DNA from: Pseudomonas sp. R37(2017) | Lineage (GTDB): Bacteria; Pseudomonadota; Gammaproteobacteria; Pseudomonadales; Pseudomonadaceae | Direction: 5' to 3' | Length of the DNA stretch: 64,000 nt | Assembly (NCBI RefSeq): GCF_002113375.1 | Contig: NZ_NEHO01000004.1 | Span: 124,001-188,000 of the forward strand | Shown here: positions 54,138 through 62,943 of the stretch, piece by piece | How positions within the stretch are numbered: the first letter of the stretch is position 1 | Layout of the letters: every line of letters begins with the position of its first letter | The notes under the pieces: generated by a model | Told to the model about the DNA's origin: nothing | Databases searched by the model: none | The model's input: only the letters and a program-made list of their open reading frames with translations | Translations under genes and position numbers: made by a program

Positions 54138-56729
54138 TTAGACCGCCGGTGCCGTTTCAGCCTCGACCGACGGTTTCGGCAGTGACGACAGGAATGCCAT
54201 GATCAGTGCCGCGACGTACGGCAGCGACTGGACCAGCAGCATGGTGACCCAGAAGCGCATGTCGTTGCTCGGCATGCCGTTGACCAGAAAGATCCCCAAG
54301 GCCGCGCCCCACAACAGCAGCATGATGAACATCTCTTCCCGGGCTTCCGAAATCGCCACCCAGAAGCCATGGTTATCGGCGTTTTTCGGTGTGCGGAAGA
54401 ACGGAATGCTGCTGGTGAAGAAGCCGTACAGCACCGCTTTGGCGATGGTGTGGGACAACGCCAGGCCGGCCAGGGCCGCGCAGAAGGCATCCTTCAGATC
54501 GACCCCGACCGCACGACGGTAGAGGAAGATGATCTTGGCGACCTTGAACACGAACAGCGCCAGTGGCGGGATTGCGAAGATCAGCAGCGGTGGATCGACC
54601 CGTTGCGGCACGATGATCATCGCTGCCGACCACAACAGTGCGCCAACGGTAAAGAAGATGTTCATGCCGTCCGCCACCCATGGCAACCAGCCCGCGAGGA
54701 AGTGATAACGCTGGCCACGGGTCAGCTCGGTGTCCTTGCCGCGCAGCAGGCTGGCGGTGTGGCGCTTGATGATCTGAATCGCCCCGTAGGCCCAGCGGAA
54801 ACGCTGTTTCTTGAAGTCGATAAAGGTATCGGGCATCAGGCCCTTGCCATAGCTGGTGTGGTAGTACGCCGCCGACAGGCCTTTCTCGAATACCCGCAGG
54901 CCCAGTTCGGCGTCCTCGCAGATGCACCAGTCGGCCCAGCCCAGCTCTTCGAGCACCGAGCGACGGGTCATGGTCATGGTGCCGTGCTGGATGATCGCGT
55001 CACGGTCGTTGCGGGTCACCATGCCGATGTGGAAGAAACCTTTGTATTCCGCGTAGCAGAGCTTCTTGAAAGTGCTTTCATTCTGGTCGCGGTAATCCTG
55101 CGGCGACTGCACCACGGCGATTTTCGGGTCGGCGAAGTGCGGCACCATGTGCTTGAGCCAATTGCGGTCGACGCAGTAGTCCGAGTCGATCACGGCAATG
55201 ACTTCGGCATCCTTGGCGGTGTGCGGAATCAGGTAGTTCAGCGCGCCGCCCTTGAAGCCGGCCAGCGGTGCCACGTGGAAGAACTTGAACCGCGGGCCGA
55301 GGGTTGCGCAGTAATCGCGCACCGGTTCCCAGACCGCCGGGTCCTTGGTGTTGTTGTCGATGATCAGGACTTCGAAGTCCGGATAGTCGAGGTTGGCCAG
55401 GGCATTGAGGGTCTGTTTGACCATCTCCGGCGGCTCGTTATAGCAGGGTACGTGAATCGACACTTTCGGACGGTAGCTGGAGTCGCCCTCCACCGGCAGG
55501 AACTCGCGCCGGCGCTTGTGCACCCACACCGCTTCGGCCAGCTCATGGGCTTCGGTCAGCAAGACGATAAACACCCCGAGTGCACCGAGGGCGAGCAGGA
55601 AACCCACCGTCAGGCTGAACCAGGTGCTGTATTGCTGGCTGTAGTCGTAACCGATCCACACCAGCACCGAACCGCACAGGAACGCAATGAAGGTCAGGAA
55701 GGTACGGCCACGCTGGCGCAGGGCCGAGCCGTCGATCATCAGCAGGGTCAGCGACAACAGCGCCAATACCACCGAGCCAATGGCCAATACGCGCCACTGC
55801 GGAATCGCCACCACCGGGCCTTCGAAGTTGAACTTCTGCTGGCGCGCAGCGTTGAAAACGCCCCAGTAGGCGCCGACGGAACCTTCGTCACTGGCTTTCC
55901 ACGGCTGGTCGAACGCTTCGATCACGAAGTAGTTGAAGCCCTGGCGGTTGAGCTTGTTGACCAGTGTGCGCAGGTAGATCGCCTGGTCCGCCGGAGAGGC
56001 ATCGGCGCCACCACGCATGCGGCCGTTGCTCGGCCAGCCCACCTCGGACAGCAGCAGCGGCTTTTTCGGGAACATCTTTTTCAGGTCGCGGGCGCGGTCG
56101 AGGACGAACTGCCCGGCCTTGTCCATCGGAATGAACTCCCAGTAAGGCAGGATGTGCGCGGCGATCAGGTCGACGTGCCTGGCCAGTTCCGGGTGTTCTT
56201 CCCAGACGTGCCACTGCTCGGACGTGGTCACCGGCACTTTCACGGCAGCACGCACGCGGTCGAGCATCACGCTCAATTCGGCGGCGGTAATTTCCTTGCG
56301 GAAGATCGCTTCGTTGCCGACCACCACACGAACCACGCTGCGCGAGGAGTTGGCGATTTCAATGGCTCGGGTAATTTCCCGTTCGTTGCGTTCCTGGTCC
56401 GGGCTGATCCAGATCCCCAGGGTCACCCGCAAACCGAACTCTTCCGCGAGTTTCGGGATGTCTTGCAGGGTGCCATCGACCGAGTAGATGCGGATGTTGT
56501 CCGTCAGCTTGCTCATGATCTCCAGATCACGGCGCATTTCGTCGTCAGTCGGATACTGCTCTTTCTGTGGGAATTGACCCTGCTGGAATGGCGAGTACGA
56601 GAAGCCGGAGATCTGTTCCGGCCAGTTGGGGGCGGTGACCGGGCGGTTGATCAGCGCCCAGAAGCCGGTAAACAAGGCTGCGATGGCGAGCACCACGACC
56701 AGGTTGAGTCCAAATTTACGCGATGACAT
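54138..56729 (-). CDS. ndvB: GH17-GT2 fusion beta-glucan synthase, NdvB-like
   Basis: The 863-residue protein has an N-terminal membrane helix (about residues 8-28), a periplasmic GH17 domain with catalytic Glu candidates in VVGNEAIF and LLLSEVGW, two membrane helices, then a cytoplasmic GT2 domain (VIDSDYCVD, EDAELGLRVFEKG, QRFRWAYG). A C-terminal membrane block follows. This layout is that of Pseudomonas NdvB, which makes cyclic beta-(1,3)-glucans implicated in biofilm antibiotic tolerance. From memory PAO1 also has dapE beside ndvB (PA1162-PA1163). The start at 56729 is preferred; the 45 extra codons upstream look non-coding. Confidence 0.85.
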   Translation of the reverse strand: MSSRKFGLNLVVVLAIAALFTGFWALINRPVTAPNWPEQISGFSYSPFQQGQFPQKEQYPTDDEMRRDLEIMSKLTDNIRIYSVDGTLQDIPKLAEEFGLRVTLGIWISPDQERNEREITRAIEIANSSRSVVRVVVGNEAIFRKEITAAELSVMLDRVRAAVKVPVTTSEQWHVWEEHPELARHVDLIAAHILPYWEFIPMDKAGQFVLDRARDLKKMFPKKPLLLSEVGWPSNGRMRGGADASPADQAIYLRTLVNKLNRQGFNYFVIEAFDQPWKASDEGSVGAYWGVFNAARQQKFNFEGPVVAIPQWRVLAIGSVVLALLSLTLLMIDGSALRQRGRTFLTFIAFLCGSVLVWIGYDYSQQYSTWFSLTVGFLLALGALGVFIVLLTEAHELAEAVWVHKRRREFLPVEGDSSYRPKVSIHVPCYNEPPEMVKQTLNALANLDYPDFEVLIIDNNTKDPAVWEPVRDYCATLGPRFKFFHVAPLAGFKGGALNYLIPHTAKDAEVIAVIDSDYCVDRNWLKHMVPHFADPKIAVVQSPQDYRDQNESTFKKLCYAEYKGFFHIGMVTRNDRDAIIQHGTMTMTRRSVLEELGWADWCICEDAELGLRVFEKGLSAAYYHTSYGKGLMPDTFIDFKKQRFRWAYGAIQIIKRHTASLLRGKDTELTRGQRYHFLAGWLPWVADGMNIFFTVGALLWSAAMIIVPQRVDPPLLIFAIPPLALFVFKVAKIIFLYRRAVGVDLKDAFCAALAGLALSHTIAKAVLYGFFTSSIPFFRTPKNADNHGFWVAISEAREEMFIMLLLWGAALGIFLVNGMPSNDMRFWVTMLLVQSLPYVAALIMAFLSSLPKPSVEAETAPAV

Positions 56730-56892
56730 AGCGATTTCGGGTTCCAAAGACTGTGGAACGAAGGAACGGTTGGCGCTCGCCAAGGGGGCGCGCGTCCTGC
56801 ACCGGGCATTCTCTTGTCGTACAGCGGACAGGGAATTGCCTGATATTGGGCAGTTAACTTTCACATAAGTTCTTACACTTGCAGCTTGCAGC

Positions 56893-56922
56893 TTAAAACT
56901 TGTAACTGCGTAGCCCTATAAT
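56893..56922 (+). promoter_or_regulatory. Candidate sigma-70 promoter of tcdA
   Basis: A perfect TATAAT (56917-56922) is preceded after 18 nt by TTAAAA (56893-56898). The -35 is inside the AGCTTGCAGCTTAAAACTTGTA repeat-like stretch. Confidence 0.6.
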
Positions 56923-56948
56923 GCGCGCCGGTTTTTGGGGTAATGGTC

Positions 56949-57755
56949 ATGAGTACAGAAGATCCGCGGTTTGCTGGCATCGCCCGTTTGTATGGCATCG
57001 AAGGCCTTGAGCGTCTGCGCGCGGCCCATGTGGCGATCGTCGGCATCGGCGGTGTCGGCTCCTGGGCGGCGGAAGCCATGGCCCGCTGTGGCGTGGGCGA
57101 AATTTCGCTGTTCGACCTGGACGACGTCTGCGTCAGCAACGCCAACCGCCAGTTGCACGCGCTGGACAGCACGGTGGGCAAGCCCAAGGTCGAGGTGATG
57201 GCCGAGCGTCTGCGCGGGATCAACCCGGACTGCACGGTGCACGCAGTGCCGGACTTCGTCACCCGCGAGACCATGGCCGAGTACATCACGCCGAACATCG
57301 ACTGCGTGATCGACTGCATCGACAGCGTCAATGCGAAAGCGGCGCTGATCGCCTGGTGCAAGCGTCGCAAGATCCAGATCATCACCACCGGCGGTGCGGG
57401 CGGGCAGATTGACCCGACGTTGATCCAGGTCTGCGACCTGAACCGTACGTTCAATGACCCGCTGGCGTCGAAAGTGCGCTCCACGCTGCGTCGCGACTAT
57501 GGTTTCTCACGCACCGTGACCCGCCATTACAGCGTGCCGTGCGTGTTTTCCACCGAGCAACTGCGCTACCCGAAACCGGACGGCAGCATTTGTCTGCAGA
57601 AGAGTTTTGTCGGCGATGGGGTGAAGCTCGACTGCGCCGGCGGGTTCGGCGCGGTGATGATGGTGACGGCGACGTTTGGCATGGTCGCGGCGACCAAGGC
57701 GGTGGACAAGATTGTGGCGGGTGTTCGGCGGCCAGCGGATCGCATCAAGCCGTAG
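56949..57755 (+). CDS. tcdA: tRNA threonylcarbamoyladenosine dehydratase TcdA
   Basis: The 268-residue E1-like enzyme (E. coli TcdA is 268) has the nucleotide-binding GIGGVGSWAAEAMARCGVG near residue 30 and DLDDVCVSNANRQ. It cyclises t6A37 of tRNA in an ATP-dependent step; it pairs functionally with the CsdA-CsdE sulfur system next door. The start at 56949 is preferred because GGGG lies 8 nt upstream. The stop TAG (57753-57755) is made by the first bases of a REPIN. Confidence 0.92.
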   Translation: MSTEDPRFAGIARLYGIEGLERLRAAHVAIVGIGGVGSWAAEAMARCGVGEISLFDLDDVCVSNANRQLHALDSTVGKPKVEVMAERLRGINPDCTVHAVPDFVTRETMAEYITPNIDCVIDCIDSVNAKAALIAWCKRRKIQIITTGGAGGQIDPTLIQVCDLNRTFNDPLASKVRSTLRRDYGFSRTVTRHYSVPCVFSTEQLRYPKPDGSICLQKSFVGDGVKLDCAGGFGAVMMVTATFGMVAATKAVDKIVAGVRRPADRIKP

Positions 57756-57839
57756 GAGCGAGCATGCTCGCGATGGCGGCATTACATTCGACATTGATGT
57801 TGCCTGATCCACCGCCATCGCGAGCATGCTCGCTCCTAC
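57752..57839. repeat. REPIN with 28-bp perfect arms overlapping the tcdA stop
   Basis: GTAGGAGCGAGCATGCTCGC... (57752-57779) and complement (57812-57839) with a 32-bp spacer. The GTAG start of the repeat supplies the tcdA TAG stop codon. Confidence 0.92.
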
Positions 57840-57854
57840 AGGTAAGGTGTTTGG

Positions 57855-58259
57855 TCAGGTGGCCAGTTCGCGCATCCGCTGAAGCACCGCATTCAAGCCA
57901 TTACTGCGGGACTCGGACAAGTGCCGCCCCAACCCCAACTGATTGAACCAGCCCACTAAATCCACCTGCCGCAATTCAACCGCCGACAAGCCGTTGACCC
58001 GCGCCAACAGCAGCGCCACCAACCCGCGAATCAACCGTGCATCGCTGTTGGCCCTGAATTGCCAGTGGCCATCTTGCAACTCGCCCACCAGCCATACCTG
58101 GCTTTCACAACCGTGTACGCGGTTGGCATCGCACATGTCTGTATCGCTCAAGGCCGGCAGACGCTCGCCCCATTGCATCAACAGCCTTGCACGTTGTTCC
58201 CAGCCGGCGGCGGCCTGGAAGGTGTCGAGCGCGGTGATGGCATCTGCAGGCAGGTTCAT
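57855..58259 (-). CDS. csdE: SufE-like sulfur acceptor CsdE
   Basis: The 134-residue SufE-domain protein has the acceptor Cys in VHGCESQVWL. It takes sulfur from the desulfurase encoded just upstream and hands it on. Its ATG overlaps the csdA stop by 3 nt, as in the E. coli csdA-csdE pair. Confidence 0.9.
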   Translation of the reverse strand: MNLPADAITALDTFQAAAGWEQRARLLMQWGERLPALSDTDMCDANRVHGCESQVWLVGELQDGHWQFRANSDARLIRGLVALLLARVNGLSAVELRQVDLVGWFNQLGLGRHLSESRSNGLNAVLQRMRELAT

Positions 58260-59461
58260 CGCAGTAACTCCAGTGCTTGATCCAGGGCTTCAAAGAACCG
58301 CTCCAGGTCTTCGGAATCGTTGTACAGCGCCAACGACACCCGAATCGCTCCGGCCAGTTCAAAGCGTTTGAGCAGCGGCATGGCGCAGTGATGGCCAGCA
58401 CGCACCGCGATCCCTTGTTCGGTCAGCAAATGCGCCAGGTCAGCGTTATGCACGCCTTCGACGGTGAAACTGACCAGCGCCACCTGCGGCTTGCCCAGCA
58501 AGCGAATGCCGTTGCGCGCTTCAAGACCCTTGAGCAGGCAGGCATGCAGTGCCGCTTCATGGGCGGACACAGCGTTCTGATCAAGTCCTGCGAGGTAATC
58601 CAGGGTCGCTCCCAGGCCGATAACACTGGAAACCGGTGGCGTCCCGGCCTCGAAGCCCAATGGCGCCGGGCGAAAGCGTGCGTCGTGATAATTGGCGTCC
58701 AGCACCATCTCACCGCCGAACTGCCAGGGACGCAACTGTTGCAGCGCGGTATTGCGCCCGAACAGCACGCCCAGGCCATCGGGACCGTAGAGCTTGTGGC
58801 TGGAGAACACATAGAAATCGCAGCCCAAGGCTTGCACGTCGTGGCGGCCATGGACCACGCCCTGGGCGCCGTCGATCACGGTCAGGGCGTTGTGCGCCTT
58901 GGCCAGCGCCAGCAATTCGGCCAGCGGTTGCCACGCGCCAATCACGTTGGACAACTGGCTGACGGCCAACAGGCGTGTACGAGGGCCGATCAAACCGGCA
59001 GCGGCTTCAAGGTCGATCACGCCGTCGGCATCCAGCGGCAGGATCACCAGTTTCAGCTCGCGACGCTGCGCCAGCTGCTGCCAAGGCAGCAGGTTGGCGT
59101 GGTGTTCCAGGGCGCTGATGACAATTTCATCGCCGGGATTGAAAAGATGTTCCAGGCCGTAGGCCAGGAGATTCAGCGCGGACGTCGCGCCGTGGGTAAA
59201 GATGATCTGACCGCAATCGCCGGCATTGAGCCATTGCGCGGCTTTGCGACGGCTGTCCTCGAACGCCTGGGTGGCGTGGGCGCCGGGCAAATGCTGTGCC
59301 CGATGCACGTTGGCCGCGCCGTTGGCGTAGTAATGCGCCAGGGCGTCCAGCAGGGCTTGAGGTTTTTGCGTGGTGGCAGCGTTGTCCAGGTAGGTCTGGC
59401 CTTGCCGTTGCAGCGCGGCGATGGCCGGAAAATCGGCGCGCCAGGGGGAGAGAATCATCAT
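58256..59461 (-). CDS. csdA: Cysteine desulfurase CsdA
   Basis: The 401-residue PLP enzyme (E. coli CsdA is 401) has the PLP-lysine motif SSHKLYGPDGLG and the active Cys in VRAGHHCAMPLL near residue 359. It converts cysteine to alanine and a persulfide sulfur, delivered to CsdE. The start may be 59461 or 59458 (adjacent ATGs). Confidence 0.93.
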   Translation of the reverse strand: MMILSPWRADFPAIAALQRQGQTYLDNAATTQKPQALLDALAHYYANGAANVHRAQHLPGAHATQAFEDSRRKAAQWLNAGDCGQIIFTHGATSALNLLAYGLEHLFNPGDEIVISALEHHANLLPWQQLAQRRELKLVILPLDADGVIDLEAAAGLIGPRTRLLAVSQLSNVIGAWQPLAELLALAKAHNALTVIDGAQGVVHGRHDVQALGCDFYVFSSHKLYGPDGLGVLFGRNTALQQLRPWQFGGEMVLDANYHDARFRPAPLGFEAGTPPVSSVIGLGATLDYLAGLDQNAVSAHEAALHACLLKGLEARNGIRLLGKPQVALVSFTVEGVHNADLAHLLTEQGIAVRAGHHCAMPLLKRFELAGAIRVSLALYNDSEDLERFFEALDQALELLR

Positions 59462-59485
59462 GCTGTTCGGCCTGTGCACTTGATC

Positions 59486-59538
59486 CCTGTAGGAGCGAGC
59501 AAGCTCGCGATCATCGCGAGCCTGCTCGCTCCTACAGG
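59486..59538. repeat. Spacer-less REPIN
   Basis: CCTGTAGGAGCGAGCAAGCT... and ...GCCTGCTCGCTCCTACAGG abut with almost no spacer, making one long hairpin of 53 nt between csdA and dapD. The inner bases differ (AAGCTC vs CTGCTC). Confidence 0.88.
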
Positions 59539-59555
59539 AACAGGGATCGTGTGGC

Positions 59556-60590
59556 TTAGTTGTGAGCGTGCAGCGCTTCGTTCAGTTCGATGGCCGATTT
59601 GTGGGTTTTGCATTCCACGGCACCGGTTTCCGAATTGCGACGGAACAGCAGGTCCGGCTGGCCAGCCAGTTCACGGGCCTTGACCACTTTGACCAGCTGA
59701 TTGTTTTCGTCCAGCAGCGCGACTTTGGTGCCGGCGGTCACGTACAGGCCCGACTCGACGGTGTTGCGGTCACCCAACGGGATACCGATACCGGCATTGG
59801 CGCCGATCAGGCAGCCTTCGCCGACCTTGATCACAATGTTGCCGCCGCCCGACAGGGTGCCCATGGTCGAGCAACCGCCGCCCAGGTCCGAACCCTTGCC
59901 GACGAATACGCCAGCGGATACGCGGCCTTCGATCATGCCCGGGCCTTCGGTGCCGGCGTTGAAGTTGATGAAACCTTCGTGCATCACGGTGGTGCCTTCG
60001 CCCACGTAGGCACCCAGGCGCAGGCGTGCAGCGTCAGCGATACGCACGCCGGCCGGTACCACGTAGTCGGTCATTTTCGGGAACTTGTCCACCGAGAACA
60101 CTTCCAGCAGCTCGCCGCGCAGGCGGGCTTCGAGTTGCAGTTCGGCCAGTTCGCTCAGGTCGACAGCGCCCTGGCTGGTCCAGGCCACGTTCGGCAGCAG
60201 CGGGAAGATCCCGGCCAGGTTCAGGCCGTGTGGTTTGACCAGGCGATGGCTCAGCAGGTGCAGCTTGAGGTATGCCTCAGGGGTGGACGACAGCTGGGCG
60301 TCTTCGGCCAGCAGGGTGGCGACCAGTGGCTTGTGGCTTTCGGCCAGGCGGGTCAGCAGGGCAGCCTGGGCAGCGTCGACGCCTTTGAGGGCTTCGGCCA
60401 GTTGCGAGGCCTGGGCAGTGCTGAATGCGATGGCCTGGTTGCCTTCGGTGTAGCCCAGGATCGGGGCGATAGCCGCGACGACTTCAGCCGACGGCTTGAG
60501 TACCGGGGCGGCGTAGAACACTTCCAGCCATGCGCCTTGACGGTTTTGAGTGCCGACGCCGAAGGCCAGGCTGAACAGGGTAGTAGACAT
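59556..60590 (-). CDS. dapD: Tetrahydrodipicolinate N-succinyltransferase
   Basis: The 344-residue protein is the long Pseudomonas-type DapD with a left-handed beta-helix of hexapeptide repeats (GAYVGEGTTVMHEGFINFNAGTEG..., GGNIVIKVGEGCLIGANAGIGIPLGD). It transfers succinyl from succinyl-CoA to tetrahydrodipicolinate, starting the succinylase branch of lysine/mDAP synthesis. It starts 32 nt after the ArsC-like gene, likely one unit. Confidence 0.95.
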   Translation of the reverse strand: MSTTLFSLAFGVGTQNRQGAWLEVFYAAPVLKPSAEVVAAIAPILGYTEGNQAIAFSTAQASQLAEALKGVDAAQAALLTRLAESHKPLVATLLAEDAQLSSTPEAYLKLHLLSHRLVKPHGLNLAGIFPLLPNVAWTSQGAVDLSELAELQLEARLRGELLEVFSVDKFPKMTDYVVPAGVRIADAARLRLGAYVGEGTTVMHEGFINFNAGTEGPGMIEGRVSAGVFVGKGSDLGGGCSTMGTLSGGGNIVIKVGEGCLIGANAGIGIPLGDRNTVESGLYVTAGTKVALLDENNQLVKVVKARELAGQPDLLFRRNSETGAVECKTHKSAIELNEALHAHN

Positions 60591-60622
60591 GTTGATACCT
60601 CTAACAAAATGGAACGGGCTGC

Positions 60623-60985
60623 TTACTTGAGCGCGGCCGCGTAGATATCTGGCTTGAAGCCAATCAGGGTTCGGTCACCGAGATCGAGCACCGGGCGCTT
60701 GATCATCGAAGGTTGTGCGAGCATCAGTTCGATGGCTTTCGTCTGGTCGAGATCGGCTTTGCGTTCGTCGTCGAGCTTGCGAAAGGTCGTGCCTGCACGG
60801 TTCAACACCACTTCCCAGCCGTGCTCGTTGCACCATTGGGTCAGGTGTTCACGGTCGATACCGACCGCTTTGTAATCATGAAAGTCATAGCTGACAGCGT
60901 GTTCATCGAGCCAGGTGCGCGCCTTTTTCATGGTGTCGCAGGCTTTGATGCCGAAAAGGTGCAACGTTTTGCTTGAAACGGTCAA
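60623..60985 (-). CDS. ArsC/Spx-family reductase-like protein (YffB-like)
   Basis: The 120-residue protein has the thioredoxin-like LHLFGIKACDTMKKARTWLDE N-terminus and the redox-type single Cys, like E. coli YffB. No ATG fits; the frame is best started at TTG 60985 (LTVSSKTL), with AGGGGGC 8 nt upstream. An ATG-started form would be 32 residues longer with a basic extension. Despite the ArsC name arsenate reduction is unlikely; its position before dapD is conserved in pseudomonads from memory. Confidence 0.8.
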   Translation of the reverse strand: MTVSSKTLHLFGIKACDTMKKARTWLDEHAVSYDFHDYKAVGIDREHLTQWCNEHGWEVVLNRAGTTFRKLDDERKADLDQTKAIELMLAQPSMIKRPVLDLGDRTLIGFKPDIYAAALK

Positions 60986-61082
60986 GGAATTGCCCCCTTT
61001 GCAGGTGCCGTAAATAAAAGGTGACGGATTATGCCATGACCGGACGGTTTCGCGGCGCTTCAGGTCGAATTGCCTCCGCAAT

Positions 61083-61189
61083 CCCTGTAGGAGCGAGCAT
61101 GCTCGCGATGGTCGTTAACGATAACGCTGTACGCCTGACACCCCGCGGCGCTCACAGCGTTCATCGCGAGCATGCTCGCTCCTACAGGG
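61083..61189. repeat. REPIN with 28-bp arms
   Basis: Arms 61083-61110 and 61162-61189 of the CTGTAGGAGCGAGCATGCTC family enclose a 51-bp spacer with ACGATAACGCTG. Confidence 0.92.
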
Positions 61190-61286
61190 GGCGTTCGGGC
61201 GTGCGACATTGGTGCAAGGGTCGCCAGGCAGTCTAAGCGGCTAATATGGCAGTTCAACGCTGTCGACTGTCCGGGAACCCCGCTTT

Positions 61287-62918
61287 ATGCAAACCGCTTA
61301 CACCGTCCTGATCCTGTTGATGCTGGTCGGCGTTTCGCGCCTGATCGGACGGGTGGTTCCGTTGCCGTTGCCGCTCGTGCAAATCGCTGCCGGGGCATTG
61401 CTGGCGTGGCCGACGCTGGGTTTGCATGTGGCCCTGGATCCCGAGTTGTTCCTGTTTCTGTTCCTGCCACCGCTGTTGTTCTCCGACGGTTGGCGCATGC
61501 CCAAGCGCGAACTCTGGCACCTGCGCGGCCCGATCCTGACCCTGGCGGTGGGGCTGGTGCTGTTTACCGTGGTCGGCGCCGGGTATTTCATTCATTGGTT
61601 ACTGCCTGGCGTGCCGTTGCCGGTGGCGTTTGCCTTGGCGGCCGTGCTGTCGCCGACGGATGCGGTGGCGGTGTCGGCCATCTCCCGCAATAGGCTGCCC
61701 ACGCCTTTAATGCACATTTTGCAGGGCGAGGCGCTGATGAATGATGCCTCGGGCCTGGTGACGTTCAAGTTTGCGCTGGCGGCGGCAGTGACTGGCGTGT
61801 TCTCGCTGGCCAATGCCAGCGTGACATTTGTGCTGGTCGCCCTCGGCGGGCTGGCTGTCGGGGTAGCCTTGAGCTGGCTGGTCGGCCGCCTGCGGGCGTG
61901 GATGATTGCCCGCGGCTGGGATGATCCGGCGACACACGTGGTGTTCATGTTGCTGCTGCCGTTTGCGGCCTACGTGCTGGCCGAGCGCATGGAAGTGTCG
62001 GGCATCCTCTCGGCGGTGGCGGCGGGGATGATGCAGAGCTGGCTCGATCTGCTCCCGCGCCAGACCAACACGCGCCTGCTCAATCGCAGCGTCTGGTCGC
62101 TGTTGGAGTTCGCTTTCAATGGCTTGATCTTCCTTCTGCTGGGATTGCAGTTGCCAGACATCATCAAGGCTGTGGCCAGTCACGAAACCTCGCTATGGCC
62201 GACCTTGCTGTATCGCGGGCTGGAAGTGGTGGCGATTTTCCTGGTGCTGCTGGCCTTGCGCTTCGTCTGGGTGCAGAGCATCTGGCGTTTGTCGGTGCTG
62301 CTGCGGCGCCTGCGCGGCAAGGGGGAGGTGACCCAGGTGCCGACAGCTCGATCTTGCTGGTTGCTGACCGTGGGCGGTGTGCGCGGGGCGGTGACGCTGG
62401 CGGGTGTAATGTCCGTGCCGTTGCTGATGGGCGGGGACGCGTTTCCGCAGCGCGACCTGCTGATCTTCATCGCCGCCGGGGTGATCCTGTTGTCGCTGAT
62501 CGCGGCGTGCATCGCGTTGCCGATTTTGCTGCGGGGCATCGAAGCAAGCCCAGACGACAAGCGGCGCAATGAGGTGCGCGACGCCTGGCGCAAAACCGCC
62601 GAAGCGGCCATTCATGCCCTTGAGGCAGAAGAGGTCAACCCCCAGGACGCCGCTCAGTCCGCGCTGGCCGCAGAGCTGAAGGCACGAATAATGTCCGAAT
62701 ATCGGCATCAGTTGGAGGTGTTCAACGATTCCGCTGAAGCCCAGGCCCTGGCGTTTCAGATGGACCTGCTGGAGCGGCGTTTGCGCTTGAAGGCGCTGCG
62801 GGCGCAACGCCTGGAATTGTACAGCCTGAGCCGTCATCACCAGATTGGCGATGACGTGTTGCGTGAGGTATTGGGAGAACTGGATCTGAGTGAGGCCAAG
62901 CTGGGCCAGGTGAAGTAA
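61287..62918 (+). CDS. Na+/H+ antiporter, CPA1 family
   Basis: The 543-residue protein has about 12 membrane helices, with the conserved acidic residues in SPTDAVAVSAI and EALMNDASGLV (near residues 130 and 150), followed by a charged cytoplasmic tail from about residue 410. The family exchanges Na+ or K+ for protons. Length is close to E. coli YjcE (549). It lies between the ArsC-like gene and dapC on the opposite strand to both. Confidence 0.9.
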   Translation: MQTAYTVLILLMLVGVSRLIGRVVPLPLPLVQIAAGALLAWPTLGLHVALDPELFLFLFLPPLLFSDGWRMPKRELWHLRGPILTLAVGLVLFTVVGAGYFIHWLLPGVPLPVAFALAAVLSPTDAVAVSAISRNRLPTPLMHILQGEALMNDASGLVTFKFALAAAVTGVFSLANASVTFVLVALGGLAVGVALSWLVGRLRAWMIARGWDDPATHVVFMLLLPFAAYVLAERMEVSGILSAVAAGMMQSWLDLLPRQTNTRLLNRSVWSLLEFAFNGLIFLLLGLQLPDIIKAVASHETSLWPTLLYRGLEVVAIFLVLLALRFVWVQSIWRLSVLLRRLRGKGEVTQVPTARSCWLLTVGGVRGAVTLAGVMSVPLLMGGDAFPQRDLLIFIAAGVILLSLIAACIALPILLRGIEASPDDKRRNEVRDAWRKTAEAAIHALEAEEVNPQDAAQSALAAELKARIMSEYRHQLEVFNDSAEAQALAFQMDLLERRLRLKALRAQRLELYSLSRHHQIGDDVLREVLGELDLSEAKLGQVK

Positions 62919-62943
62919 CGCCTGGCCCTGCGCAATGGCGCGG

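Noticed and set aside
61021..61236. 71-codon ORF across the REPIN upstream of the antiporter
   Set aside because: Made largely of repeat sequence; similar false ORFs occur at most REPINs here.
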